Shown piece by piece: positions 18,366 to 26,022 of a stretch of 64,000 nucleotides of DNA. The stretch is from contig NZ_VUJV01000001.1 in assembly GCF_008373755.1 (NCBI RefSeq), forward strand, positions 248,001-312,000, written 5' to 3'. The notes under the pieces are model-generated. The model saw nothing but the letters and a program-made list of their open reading frames with translations, did no database searches and was not told the DNA's origin. Both the position numbers and the translations under genes were made by a program. Each line of letters starts with the position of its first letter. The first letter of the stretch is position 1. Source of the stretch: Nocardioides humilatus. GTDB lineage: Bacteria; Actinomycetota; Actinomycetes; Propionibacteriales; Nocardioidaceae.

Positions 18366-19235
18366 ATGCAGGCGAAGCTGAGCGCAGGGAGGCGCCTTCC
18401 GGTGCTGATCGCGCTCCTCGCGCTCGGGTTGGCGACGGCGGCCTGTGATGACACCCCGACGCGACACAGCGCGCCTTCCACGTCGCCATCCGACCCGTCA
18501 GCGCCGTCCGATTCGTCAGCTCCGTCGGCATCGGCCGAGCCGTCGTACCAGCCACACCTCGGCACCCGGCTCCACATCCTGTTCCTGGGCAACAGCCACA
18601 CCCAACGCAACGACCTGCCCGACACCGTCGCGGCGATGCTGCGAGCAAGCCGTCCCCGCGTGGATGCAGTCGTGGCGGTGGCACCCGGACTGATGCACCT
18701 CGACGAGCGGGCGACCGACGAGGCCACGCTGGACCTGATGCGCTCGCGGCAGTGGGACGTCGTCGTGCTGCAGGCACAGAACTACAGCCTCAGCGGGAGC
18801 GGTTCGTATCCCAACGACGGGTCCATCGCTCTGGTCCGCGAAGTCCGTGAGAGCGGCGCGCTTCCCGTCCTGTTCGCCGAGTGGGCCCGCCGCGGGATCG
18901 ACGAGACGCAGATCATCCTCGACACCTACCGCGCGATCGCCGACCAGCAGCCCGCGTGCCTGCCGCCGATCCCGGAGACCTTCGACCACGCCCTCGCCGA
19001 GGACCCCCGGCTGAGGCTGCTCGCCAGCGACGGCAACCACTCCTCGGCCGCTGGTGCCTTCCTGGCCGCGCTGGTCCTCTACGCCACGATCAGCGGTGAG
19101 GACGTCAGGGCACTGCCCGACATCGAGACGCCTGGCGTCTCGGATGGACTCCAGGGCCACCTGCGCGACCTGGCGTCGCAGGAACTGGCGCAGATCCCTG
19201 CCGCGCGCGGGTGCCCGAGGGCGCGACACGGCTGA
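18366..19235 (+). CDS. SGNH/GDSL-type hydrolase lipoprotein
   Basis: 289 residues from ATG 18366. No clear Shine-Dalgarno; only 17 nt separate it from the HDOD stop. Signal peptide with lipobox-like TAAC (ALGLATAAC), then a Ser/Pro-rich spacer (about 30-60). SGNH block I is FLGNSHTQRND with G-N-S in place of GDS; block V is DGNHSS, giving the DxxH Asp-His pair. Predicted extracytoplasmic esterase or deacetylase, perhaps acting on wall glycans. The substrate cannot be inferred. Confidence 0.75.
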   Translation: MQAKLSAGRRLPVLIALLALGLATAACDDTPTRHSAPSTSPSDPSAPSDSSAPSASAEPSYQPHLGTRLHILFLGNSHTQRNDLPDTVAAMLRASRPRVDAVVAVAPGLMHLDERATDEATLDLMRSRQWDVVVLQAQNYSLSGSGSYPNDGSIALVREVRESGALPVLFAEWARRGIDETQIILDTYRAIADQQPACLPPIPETFDHALAEDPRLRLLASDGNHSSAAGAFLAALVLYATISGEDVRALPDIETPGVSDGLQGHLRDLASQELAQIPAARGCPRARHG

Positions 19236-19325
19236 TCCCACCGGCCTCGCCCTCCCCCCGCCGGCCCGCGCGACGCCGTACCGTCTTATCGTCACCTGCA
19301 ACGGCGACCGATCGGAGCTTCCCCC

Positions 19326-19829
19326 ATGATCGTGCGAAAGAAGACGTGGTTCCTGCGCGGGGCCACGCTGGTCGCCGTCGTCCTCCTTGGCACTGCGTGG
19401 GCCTCGGCCCTGACGCTCAGCCATGACAAGGACCATCGCGAGTCCACGGTGGCGGTGGACGAGGACAACCCCCCGGACGATGATCCGAGCATCATCTCCG
19501 GCCTCCCGCCGGTCGAGCCCGAACCGTCCGACCGCCGCAGCGACGACCCGTCGGAGCAGACCTCGGACGGCACCCTCGAACCGACCGACGCGAGCACCGA
19601 CGGGGTCGATCCGGTCGTCGACCCCAGCGACGAGCCCACCCCGGGCACCCCGGACAGCTCGACGTCGGATCCGACCACGCCGGCACCGACGCACTCGCCG
19701 TCGACCCACAGCCCGTCGCCGACCCCCACGCCGACACCCACCCCCACGCCCACGCCGTCGCCCTCGGATTCACCCAGCTGTACGACGCTCCTGGGTTGCG
19801 TGCTCGACCCGATCACGCACCACCCGTGA
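19326..19829 (+). CDS. Small secreted or anchored Pro/Thr/Ser-rich protein
   Basis: 167 residues. N-terminal signal or anchor (KKTWFLRGATLVAVVLLGTA) followed by acidic, then Pro/Thr/Ser-rich low-complexity sequence including a (TP)n run near the C-terminus. It ends in a short Cys-containing tail (CTTLLGCVLDP), where the two Cys could form a small loop. GGAG lies about 9 nt before the ATG. No enzymatic motif; possibly a wall-spanning stalk. The function is unknown and its coding status rests mainly on the signal peptide and ribosome site. Confidence 0.55.
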   Translation: MIVRKKTWFLRGATLVAVVLLGTAWASALTLSHDKDHRESTVAVDEDNPPDDDPSIISGLPPVEPEPSDRRSDDPSEQTSDGTLEPTDASTDGVDPVVDPSDEPTPGTPDSSTSDPTTPAPTHSPSTHSPSPTPTPTPTPTPTPSPSDSPSCTTLLGCVLDPITHHP

Positions 19830-19853
19830 GCTCCACCGTCGCTGGATAGGTCC

Positions 19854-20207
19854 TCAGCCCCAGGGGACACCTTCGAGCTCGGTCGCGTTCGCGGTGACGA
19901 CCTCCATCACCTCGGCCATCTTGGTGATCGGGCTGAACTCGATCATCTCGGTCTCCTCCAGGAACACGGGCACGTGGCCCGGCTGGAGGTAGAAGGCGTC
20001 GCCGGCCGAGACGGTCTCCTCGTGGTCGGCGTACCGGACCACGAAGCTGCCCCGCAGCACGTAGCCCCAGTGCGGGCACGGGCACGCGTCGCCGGGCAGC
20101 CCCCGCAGCAGTGGTGCCGTGTCCAACCCGGCCGGAAAGGTCTCGAACTCGACCAGGAGGTCGCCCCACTCCAGCCCCTCGGTCGTCTCTGTGCTGCTCG
20201 AACGCAT
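19854..20207 (-). CDS. Cupin domain protein
   Basis: 117 residues from ATG 20205-20207, chosen for GGAG about 6 nt upstream; an in-frame start 14 codons earlier (20249) gives only a basic tail. Single cupin_2-type barrel: PHWGYVLRGSFVVRYAD, then the second-motif region AGDAFYLQPGHVPVF. Some metal ligands (His in PHWG and PGH) are present, but the canonical HxH pair is not. Convergent with the secreted protein at 19326. Possible small-molecule binding or epimerase-like role; unassigned. Confidence 0.75.
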   Translation of the reverse strand: MRSSSTETTEGLEWGDLLVEFETFPAGLDTAPLLRGLPGDACPCPHWGYVLRGSFVVRYADHEETVSAGDAFYLQPGHVPVFLEETEMIEFSPITKMAEVMEVVTANATELEGVPWG

Positions 20208-20298
20208 CGTCGTCTCCGATCCTCGGGCCACACCCCGTCGGTGGGCCATGGGGAGCAGCGTGGTCGGCGCAGGTTGGCTCCAGGTTGGTCGCCGGTAG

Positions 20299-21063
20299 TC
20301 AGCCCTGCAGCACCTGGTTGTAGACGGCGCGGGTCTGGGCCGATGGCGGCACGCCGAGCTCCTCGTCGAGCACCCGGCGGCAGCGTTCGTAGACCTTGAT
20401 CGCCTCGGCCCGGTTGCCAGCTTCGGCGAGAGCGCACATCAACCGCTGATAAGCCGACTCGCGGAACGGCTCCAGCGCGATGAGGTCCTCGGCGGCCTGC
20501 ACCGCTTCGGAGAGCTCCCCGTTGGCCGCGTCGCAGACGATGGCGCACTCGAGGGCGCGCAGATAGATCTCCCGCAGCGCACCTCTCCGACGCGATGCCC
20601 ACGGCCCGTCCTCACCGATCAGGAACGGCCTGCGGCCGACCATGTAGGCGACGTACGCCGGGGCGTATCCGTCCAGCGGTCGGCCCGCGGCGATCGCGGT
20701 CTCCGCTTCGTGCACGGCGTGCGCGGCGTCCTCGATGTCGACCCAGGATCCCGGTGGCAGGACGAGCTGGTAGCACCCGAAGGCCGTGCGCAAGGTGTCG
20801 TCCGGCAGGCCGATGCTCCGCAGCGCGGCCCGGAGCTTGCTGATGATCGCCATCAGCCCCTTCTCCCACGCGTCAGGGACCTCATCGCCCCAGAGCTCCA
20901 GTCCGAGCTCGTCGCGCGCCACCGGACGGGAGCGCTCGGCCGCCAAGTAGGCGAGCACCAGTCGACCCTGCCGGCCGGGGAGGGCACGCTCGTCCAGCAG
21001 GTGCTCGCCGTTCTCGACACGCACCCGGGATGTCAGGTAGATGCGCACCGTCACTCGCGCCAA
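20299..21063 (-). CDS. BTAD-domain transcriptional regulator (SARP/AfsR-like)
   Basis: 254 residues from TTG 21063, or 251 from GTG 21054, which is better spaced from AAAGG. N-terminal winged-helix OmpR-type DNA-binding domain (GRQGRLVLAYLAAERSRPV, ELWGDEVPDAWEK), then the bacterial transcriptional activation domain of TPR-like helices (about 105-250; AVQAAEDLIALEPFRESAYQ, VYERCRRVLDEELGVPPS). No NB-ARC or sensor domain, so it is the short SARP type. Divergent from the DUF1059 gene; the 60 bp between them must hold both promoters. Confidence 0.85.
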   Translation of the reverse strand: MARVTVRIYLTSRVRVENGEHLLDERALPGRQGRLVLAYLAAERSRPVARDELGLELWGDEVPDAWEKGLMAIISKLRAALRSIGLPDDTLRTAFGCYQLVLPPGSWVDIEDAAHAVHEAETAIAAGRPLDGYAPAYVAYMVGRRPFLIGEDGPWASRRRGALREIYLRALECAIVCDAANGELSEAVQAAEDLIALEPFRESAYQRLMCALAEAGNRAEAIKVYERCRRVLDEELGVPPSAQTRAVYNQVLQG

Positions 21064-21122
21064 CCTTTCGCCAACCTCCCCGAATATCGTCGCAGCCGAC
21101 GACTCAGAAAGGGAGGTCAGTC

Positions 21123-21272
21123 ATGACCAAGGTGATCAACTGCGACTGCGGGTTCGTGGTGCGCGGGGACAATGACGACGAGCTCGTGCGTGCGGCCCAG
21201 GCCCACGCGTCCGAGGCGCACTCGATGCAGATCACTGCCGAGCAGGTGCTGGCGATGGCCGAACCGATCTGA
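21123..21272 (+). CDS. DUF1059 small protein
   Basis: 49 residues, start ATG 21123 with AGGGAGG 7 nt upstream. It matches the DUF1059 pattern: CDCGFVVRGDNDDELV, then HASEAHSMQITAEQVLAM, with a CxC pair and His residues that could bind a metal. Such proteins are short and stand alone in many actinobacteria; the function is unknown. Divergent from the BTAD regulator. Confidence 0.8.
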   Translation: MTKVINCDCGFVVRGDNDDELVRAAQAHASEAHSMQITAEQVLAMAEPI

Positions 21273-21311
21273 CCCGTCCGGCGCGGTCATCTCTCGCCAT
21301 CGCCCAGCGCT

Positions 21312-21446
21312 GTGCTCAGCGAGCGAACCGTCGAGGCGCACGTGCGCCACCTGCTGCTGAAGCTAGACATCCCTGAGAGCAACGAGGCCAACCGTCGCGT
21401 GCTGGCCGTCCTCGCCCACCTGCGAACCACGCACGGTCTGAGCTGA
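21312..21446 (+). pseudogene. C-terminal remnant of a LuxR-type HTH regulator
   Basis: The 44 codons before TGA 21444-21446 read VLSERTVEAHVRHLLLKL and on to EANRRVLAVLAHLRT, the second half of a LuxR/GerE-type helix-turn-helix and its conserved tail. Nothing upstream encodes the first helix or a sensor domain. The last 84 bp lie antisense to the 3' end of the MFS gene. I read it as debris of a deleted regulator. Confidence 0.6.
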
Positions 21447-22946
21447 GAGCGCGAAGCCGCGTCGCTCCCGACGACCCGGCGTCCAGCAGGCTGCCACGAC
21501 GCTCGCAAGCACGCACAGCACGATCATGACCGTCGCGGTGTGATGGGTGGCCGCCACAAAGGCCTCGCGTGCGGCTTCGGCAAGACCGGCACCCTGCGGT
21601 CCCGCTTGCTCGGCGACCGCCAACGCACCGGCGACGGACTCGCGGCTGGCATCGCGCGCGGGACCAGGCAAGCCGACCGCGGTTGCCGCGACGTGGGAGG
21701 TGTAGGAGGCGGAGACCAGCCCGCCGACGAGAGCGACACCGAGCGCAGTGCCGAGCTCGCGCGTGCTGTGGTTGATCGCCGCAGCGACGCCCTGCTGCGC
21801 TGCTGGCACGCTGGTGATGATGGCTTCGGTGGAGGGCACCATGCTGAGCCCCGCAGCGAAGCCGATCACGATGCAGGGCACGATCACCTCGAACATCGAT
21901 GAGTCGGCGTTGACGTTCAGGAGGCACGCGAAGGTCGCAGCCAGCAAGAGCAGACCTCCGGTGATCACGGCACGGAAGCCGAAGACCCGCTGGAGGCGGC
22001 TCGATGCCGCAGTCACCGGAATCATCGGGAGGGCGCTGCAGGCAATCGGGACGGTCGCGGTGAGCGCCGAGAACCCCAGGACAAACTGCTGGAAGAGGAT
22101 CAGCAGGAAGAACAGGCCGAAGATCCCCACGTAGATCACCACGATCGCGAAGGCCGAGACCCCGAAGACGCGGTCGCGGAACAGCCGGACATCGAGCATC
22201 GGGTGCGCGACGCGCAGCTCGACGAGGGCGAACGCCACCGCGGCCAGGGCCGCGAGGGCGAACGATCCCACGATCACCGGATCGGTCCAGCCGCGCAGCC
22301 CCGCCTCGATCAGGCCGTAGACCAGCGCCGCCATCGCCACGATCGACAGGGCCGAGCCGGGCAAGTCGAGCGGTGGGGCGTCCTTGTCCTGCGACTTCGG
22401 CACGGTGAACGACATGGCCAGGAACAGCACGGCGCCGATAAACACGCTCCAGAACGCCGAGTGCCAGTCGAAATACTTCAATAGGGCGCCGGCGACCATC
22501 ATGCCGCTGGCTCCGGCCAGCGCGAACGCTGCGGTCCAGATGCTCACCGCCGTCTCACGGAGGCCGTCGCTGAACGTGCTGGTGATGATCGACAGGGTCG
22601 ACGGCATGAGGAGGGCCGCGCCGACTCCGAGCGCGCCGCGCGCAGCGATCAGGGCCGGAACGCTGTCAACGAACATCGTGGTTCCGGCCGCGACGCCGAA
22701 GACGAACGCGCCGACGATCATCACCTCCCTCCGCCCATGTCGATCCCCCAAGGCACCGGCCGGCAGGAGAAGCGCAGCGAGCACCAAGGTGTAGGCGTCG
22801 GTGATCCAGGTGAGCTCGGTCTGGCTGGTGCGGAGGTCGGCCGCGAGGCTCGGGCCGGCCGCGTACAAGGTCGTCAGGGCTGCAGTGACCAGGCCGACGC
22901 CGAAGCACAGGACGAAGAGGACCCAGAGTTCGCGAGAGCGCGTCAT
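21363..22946 (-). CDS. MFS drug-efflux transporter, DHA2 (14-TM, EmrB/QacA) type
   Basis: 527 residues from ATG 22944-22946. About 14 TM segments; motif A-like GALGDRHGRREVMI after TM2, and the motif C region in TM5 (AFALAGASGMMVAGALL). The start lies 1 nt from a perfect operator palindrome and has no Shine-Dalgarno, so the message is probably leaderless or nearly so. The divergent TetR gene at 23012 is its likely repressor, the classical efflux pump and TetR arrangement. The last ~28 residues are antisense to a LuxR-type HTH remnant and look like read-through into neighbouring DNA. Substrate unknown. Confidence 0.88.
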   Translation of the reverse strand: MTRSRELWVLFVLCFGVGLVTAALTTLYAAGPSLAADLRTSQTELTWITDAYTLVLAALLLPAGALGDRHGRREVMIVGAFVFGVAAGTTMFVDSVPALIAARGALGVGAALLMPSTLSIITSTFSDGLRETAVSIWTAAFALAGASGMMVAGALLKYFDWHSAFWSVFIGAVLFLAMSFTVPKSQDKDAPPLDLPGSALSIVAMAALVYGLIEAGLRGWTDPVIVGSFALAALAAVAFALVELRVAHPMLDVRLFRDRVFGVSAFAIVVIYVGIFGLFFLLILFQQFVLGFSALTATVPIACSALPMIPVTAASSRLQRVFGFRAVITGGLLLLAATFACLLNVNADSSMFEVIVPCIVIGFAAGLSMVPSTEAIITSVPAAQQGVAAAINHSTRELGTALGVALVGGLVSASYTSHVAATAVGLPGPARDASRESVAGALAVAEQAGPQGAGLAEAAREAFVAATHHTATVMIVLCVLASVVAACWTPGRRERRGFALSAQTVRGSQVGEDGQHATVGLVALRDV

Positions 22947-22947
22947 A

Positions 22948-22977
22948 ACCAAACTGTACCATTTGGTACAGTTTGGT
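22948..22977. promoter_or_regulatory. TetR-type operator: perfect 14-bp inverted repeat
   Basis: Arms ACCAAACTGTACCA and TGGTACAGTTTGGT are perfect complements around a TT spacer. The site lies between the divergent MFS start (22946) and TetR start (23012), so a bound dimer would block the MFS promoter and start codon directly and probably autoregulate tetR. It is AT-richer than its surroundings. Confidence 0.85.
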
Positions 22978-23011
22978 GATTCCAGGCTGCGCGCCGGGCT
23001 AGGGTCAGGGC

Positions 23012-23623
23012 GTGTCAACCGCCGAGCGCCGACTCTCCCGCAAGGGAGAGCAGTTCTCCCTTCAGATCATCGAGGCGACGCTGCGCTGCCTGGGGCGCGA
23101 CGGCTACGCCGCAACCTCGCTGCAGCGCGTCGCGGACGAGGCGGGCCTCGCCAAGCGGATGGTCGTCTACTACTACGGATCCCGCGAGGAGCTCTTCGCG
23201 CAGGTCGTTGCCCACGCCGGCGACCGCCTCCTCGACCAGGCCGCCGCGGCTGCTGCCGGCAGCCAGAGCCCGGAGGACACCGTCGCTCTCTGGTTCACCA
23301 GGCTGTGGACCAGCGCGACCAGCGACAGGGGCCTGATCATCGCTTGGTACGGCCTGGTGACCGAGTCGGTGACGAACCCCGATCTGCGTGGCGCCACCAG
23401 CGCGATCATCGACCGGGTGCGTGGGGTGCTGTCGAGCGTCGTCGACGACGCCCTCGAGCGCGGCTACGTCCTCCACGGGTCACGCGAGTCGCTCGAGACC
23501 TTCATGCTGGCCGGACTCCAAGGCCTGCTGCTCGACTTCCTCCAGCACGGCGACGATCCTCGCGTCCAGGCCGCAGCGCGCGACCTCCCGGCCACCCTCG
23601 GGCATCTCTACAGCCGCCCGTAG
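23012..23623 (+). CDS. TetR/AcrR family transcriptional repressor
   Basis: 203 residues from GTG 23012. N-terminal TetR HTH at about 15-62 (IIEATLRCLGRDGYAATSLQ, VADEAGLAKRMVVYYYGSRE); the remainder is the ligand-binding and dimerisation domain, with a helix of Ala repeats at about 75-82. Divergent from the efflux pump with the palindrome at 22948-22977 between them. It probably represses both and is released by a pump substrate. Confidence 0.9.
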   Translation: MSTAERRLSRKGEQFSLQIIEATLRCLGRDGYAATSLQRVADEAGLAKRMVVYYYGSREELFAQVVAHAGDRLLDQAAAAAAGSQSPEDTVALWFTRLWTSATSDRGLIIAWYGLVTESVTNPDLRGATSAIIDRVRGVLSSVVDDALERGYVLHGSRESLETFMLAGLQGLLLDFLQHGDDPRVQAAARDLPATLGHLYSRP

Positions 23624-23650
23624 TCGCGCTGCCCGTGGCAGAAATGGCCA

Positions 23651-23686
23651 CGGCCCCTGACTCGCGTTTCCGCAGGCCAGGGGCCG
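23651..23686. terminator. Hairpin downstream of tetR and the tRNA-like remnant
   Basis: CGGCCCCTG (23651-23659) pairs with CAGGGGCCG (23678-23686) across an 18-nt loop. It lies 28 bp after the tetR stop and directly beyond the tRNA 3'-end remnant, mirroring the hairpin beyond the intact tRNA at 41562. There is only a weak T-run, so termination strength is uncertain. Confidence 0.55.
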
Positions 23687-23693
23687 AATGCAC

Positions 23694-23726
23694 TTTGTAG
23701 CGGGGGGAATGTGGACACCTGCGACC
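23694..23726 (-). repeat. Degenerate copy of the tRNA-fMet 3' end (candidate attachment-site remnant)
   Basis: On the plus strand TTTGTAGCGGGGG is identical to 41598-41610 and, after 10 diverged bases, ACCTGCGACC is identical to 41621-41630 with exactly the same spacing: 25 of 33 positions match. Sequence beyond (23727 onward) is not tRNA-like. Orientation matches the intact tRNA, and the copy lies on its 3' side 18 kb away, as expected for the distal att site of an element integrated into the tRNA 3' end. Confidence 0.45.
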
Positions 23727-23879
23727 GCGCCGTGCGACGAGTCCGCTCCTGGGCGTCGGTCGGTCCGTGCACGGGCATCTGCCATCCCTTCCTCGCCGGA
23801 TCTGGGTGCCCATAGAAACAGAACGCTGCGACCAATCAGCCCCGACGGGACCGCGCATGTTCGGCCGCCCGACGAGTGC

Positions 23880-25226
23880 TCAGCCCGTGGGTACGGCGCC
23901 TCGTCGCGCGTTGCGCCGGCTGCCGTTGACGAGGTCGTTGAAGCGGTCGATCGCCCAGATCGTCCGGAGTCCCGGACGGCCCATCATCATCGGCCGCGGG
24001 AACCTCGGTTTGTGGTGCCACAGGGTCTGCAGGTCCTCGTGCAGCTCCCCGTCGACGATCGCGTCCGCGATGAGCGTTCCCACGTACGGCGCCTGGGCGA
24101 GCCCGTGACCGTTGCAGGCGATCGAGTAGTGGACGTTGTCACCGACCCCCCCGGCGACGGGGAGCCAAGACGAGGTGATCGCGATCCACCCACCCCAGGC
24201 ACGATCGACCCTCACGTCAGCGAGCGACGGGAACCGCGTGGCGAAGGCACCCGCGAGCTCCTCGACCAGGCCGGGGTCGGGCGTCTTCGCCGGGAGCGGG
24301 TACGTCGTGCCGCGCTCGAGCCGGCGGACGCCGAACACGATGGTGTTGCGCGGAGTGAGCCGGTAGTTCTCCATGATCGCGTGCTGGGTGACCAGGCCCA
24401 TCCCGCTGGTCCAGCCGAGGGCGGCGATCCGCGCCGGGTCGATGGGCTCGGTCTCCACCTCGATCACGTAGATGGGCACCGACAGGTGCTTCGGGGTGAT
24501 GTCCCACTCGCCGGCGAACGCGTTCGTCGCGAGCACGACATGGTCCGCGCGGACCCGGCCGCGCGGGGTGGTCACGACGACCTGGCCACCGTCCCGCAGG
24601 ACGTCGGTGACCTTCGTCTGCTCGAAGACCCGCGCGGCGGAGTCGAGCAGGACCCGGCGCATGCCGAGACTGAACCTGCCCGGGTTCATCCGGCCGCCGA
24701 CCATCTCGCGCATGCCGCCGACGAATCCGCGCGGGATCCCGAGCTCCGCGGCGGTGCCCACCTCGACGTGACCACCCGCACGGGTGACGATCTTCGCGAC
24801 ACGACGCACGCGGCCCATCTGTCCGCGCGAGACGGCGGCGAACGCGTTGCCGGTCGCCTCGTACTCGCAGTCGATGTCGTGCTTGGCGATGAAGTCCTCG
24901 ACGTGGTGAGCGGCGTGCTCGGCGAGACGCATCATGCCCGGCATCTTCTTGCGCGAGAGCAGGTTGAGCAGCTGGAGGTCTCCACCGGGCGCGCCGGCCA
25001 GCTGGCCAGCGTTGCGGGAGCTCGACCCGTGGCCGCAGAACTCCGCCTCGACGAGCACCACGTCCTGGCCGCGCTGCGCGAGCCGCAGCGCGGTCGACAT
25101 CCCGCCGATGCCACCGCCGATGACGGCGACCTGGCAGGTCACGTCGCCGTCGACGGCAGGCCGGATGTCTGTGGGGGCGTCGACCCAACCGCTGAAGGAC
25201 TCGTAGGTGACGCTGTCGGTCCTCAT
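23880..25226 (-). CDS. FAD-dependent DAO-family amine oxidase (PuuB-like)
   Basis: 448 residues from ATG 25224-25226, which overlaps the preceding TGA by 3 bp. The N-terminal Rossmann FAD site is VAVIGGGIGGMSTALRLA, with a typical acidic strand end (VVLVEAEFCGHGSSSRNAGQ). The SSRNAGQ element is shared with gamma-glutamylputrescine oxidases and related D-amino-acid-oxidase-fold enzymes; the C-terminal FAD contact is YSIACNGHGLAQA. It should oxidise a secondary or glutamylated amine using oxygen. A glutamine-synthetase-like ligase and a class I amidotransferase hydrolase in the same gene run support a PuuB-type role. The true substrate is unknown. Confidence 0.8.
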   Translation of the reverse strand: MRTDSVTYESFSGWVDAPTDIRPAVDGDVTCQVAVIGGGIGGMSTALRLAQRGQDVVLVEAEFCGHGSSSRNAGQLAGAPGGDLQLLNLLSRKKMPGMMRLAEHAAHHVEDFIAKHDIDCEYEATGNAFAAVSRGQMGRVRRVAKIVTRAGGHVEVGTAAELGIPRGFVGGMREMVGGRMNPGRFSLGMRRVLLDSAARVFEQTKVTDVLRDGGQVVVTTPRGRVRADHVVLATNAFAGEWDITPKHLSVPIYVIEVETEPIDPARIAALGWTSGMGLVTQHAIMENYRLTPRNTIVFGVRRLERGTTYPLPAKTPDPGLVEELAGAFATRFPSLADVRVDRAWGGWIAITSSWLPVAGGVGDNVHYSIACNGHGLAQAPYVGTLIADAIVDGELHEDLQTLWHHKPRFPRPMMMGRPGLRTIWAIDRFNDLVNGSRRNARRGAVPTG

Positions 25227-25981
25227 GCAGACATCGCCTTGTGGTGGTCGCCAGCCGGCGCGCTGCCCGTCGCCTTGTTGTGGTCGTCGAGGGCGCGGTA
25301 GGCGAACAGGTAGGTGAGCATCTGCAGGCCCCACACGGTGAGCGCGAAGGTGTAGAAGAGTGCGCGGTCCTCGAGCGGGTCGACCGAGTTCGGCAGCGGG
25401 AAGAAGTCGTACGTCAGCGCGATGGCCGTCGCCGCGAGGCTGACCGCGAGCGTCGCGACGGCGACCCGGGTGGCTCCGACGTCCCACAGCCGCTTCACGA
25501 AGTACAGCAGGAAGGCCAGCGTCAGCAGGTTGACCACCAGGTAGAAGGTTGCCGGGCCCTGGTGCAGCACGAACTCACCGTTGGCGTCCACGTGGGCGCG
25601 GTACTTCGGCTGCGCCAGGAACAGGCCGCTACCGATCGCGAGGGCGAAGATGCCGAGCTCGACCGCGAGGCTCGCCTTGTAGCGGTGGGTCACGGCCATC
25701 AGGCCGACCACCAGCAGCAGCGTGATACCGATCGACCGGGAGAACGCGTCGAGGAAGAACGCGAAGGCGTACTGCCCGCTGGCCTCCCCTCCCTCGGGGT
25801 CGTCCGCGAAGCGCAGCGCCCACACCAGGAAGTTGGTGCCGGACGTCGCGACGATGCACCACTCGATGCCGAGCAGGTAGTTCCGGTGGTGCTTGAGGAA
25901 GCGCCAGCCCGCCCAATAGCCGCACACGATCATGACCAGGTCGGCGACCAGGAACGTCAGGCCGTAGATGTCTTCTTTCAT
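25223..25981 (-). CDS. Seven-TM membrane protein of unknown function
   Basis: 252 residues from ATG 25979-25981 with AAGGAA 6-7 nt upstream. About seven hydrophobic helices (LVADLVMIVCGYWAGWRFL, TFYLVVNLLTLAFLLYFV, VAVATLAVSLAATAIALTY among them), with short loops and a His-containing C-terminal tail (DDHNK, GDHHKA). I do not recognise the family. It is translationally coupled to the FAD amine oxidase and lies 41 nt after the MFS carrier, so it probably serves the same pathway as a carrier subunit, electron-transfer partner or sensor. Confidence 0.7.
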   Translation of the reverse strand: MKEDIYGLTFLVADLVMIVCGYWAGWRFLKHHRNYLLGIEWCIVATSGTNFLVWALRFADDPEGGEASGQYAFAFFLDAFSRSIGITLLLVVGLMAVTHRYKASLAVELGIFALAIGSGLFLAQPKYRAHVDANGEFVLHQGPATFYLVVNLLTLAFLLYFVKRLWDVGATRVAVATLAVSLAATAIALTYDFFPLPNSVDPLEDRALFYTFALTVWGLQMLTYLFAYRALDDHNKATGSAPAGDHHKAMSA

Positions 25982-26022
25982 GTCATTTCCTTGGAGTGAG
26001 TGGGAGGGGCGGCCGAGGTCCG

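Noticed and set aside
23012-23700. tRNA gene at 23694-23770
   Set aside because: Only the 3' ~30 nt resemble a tRNA and the T-arm cannot pair; no anticodon or D arm follows.
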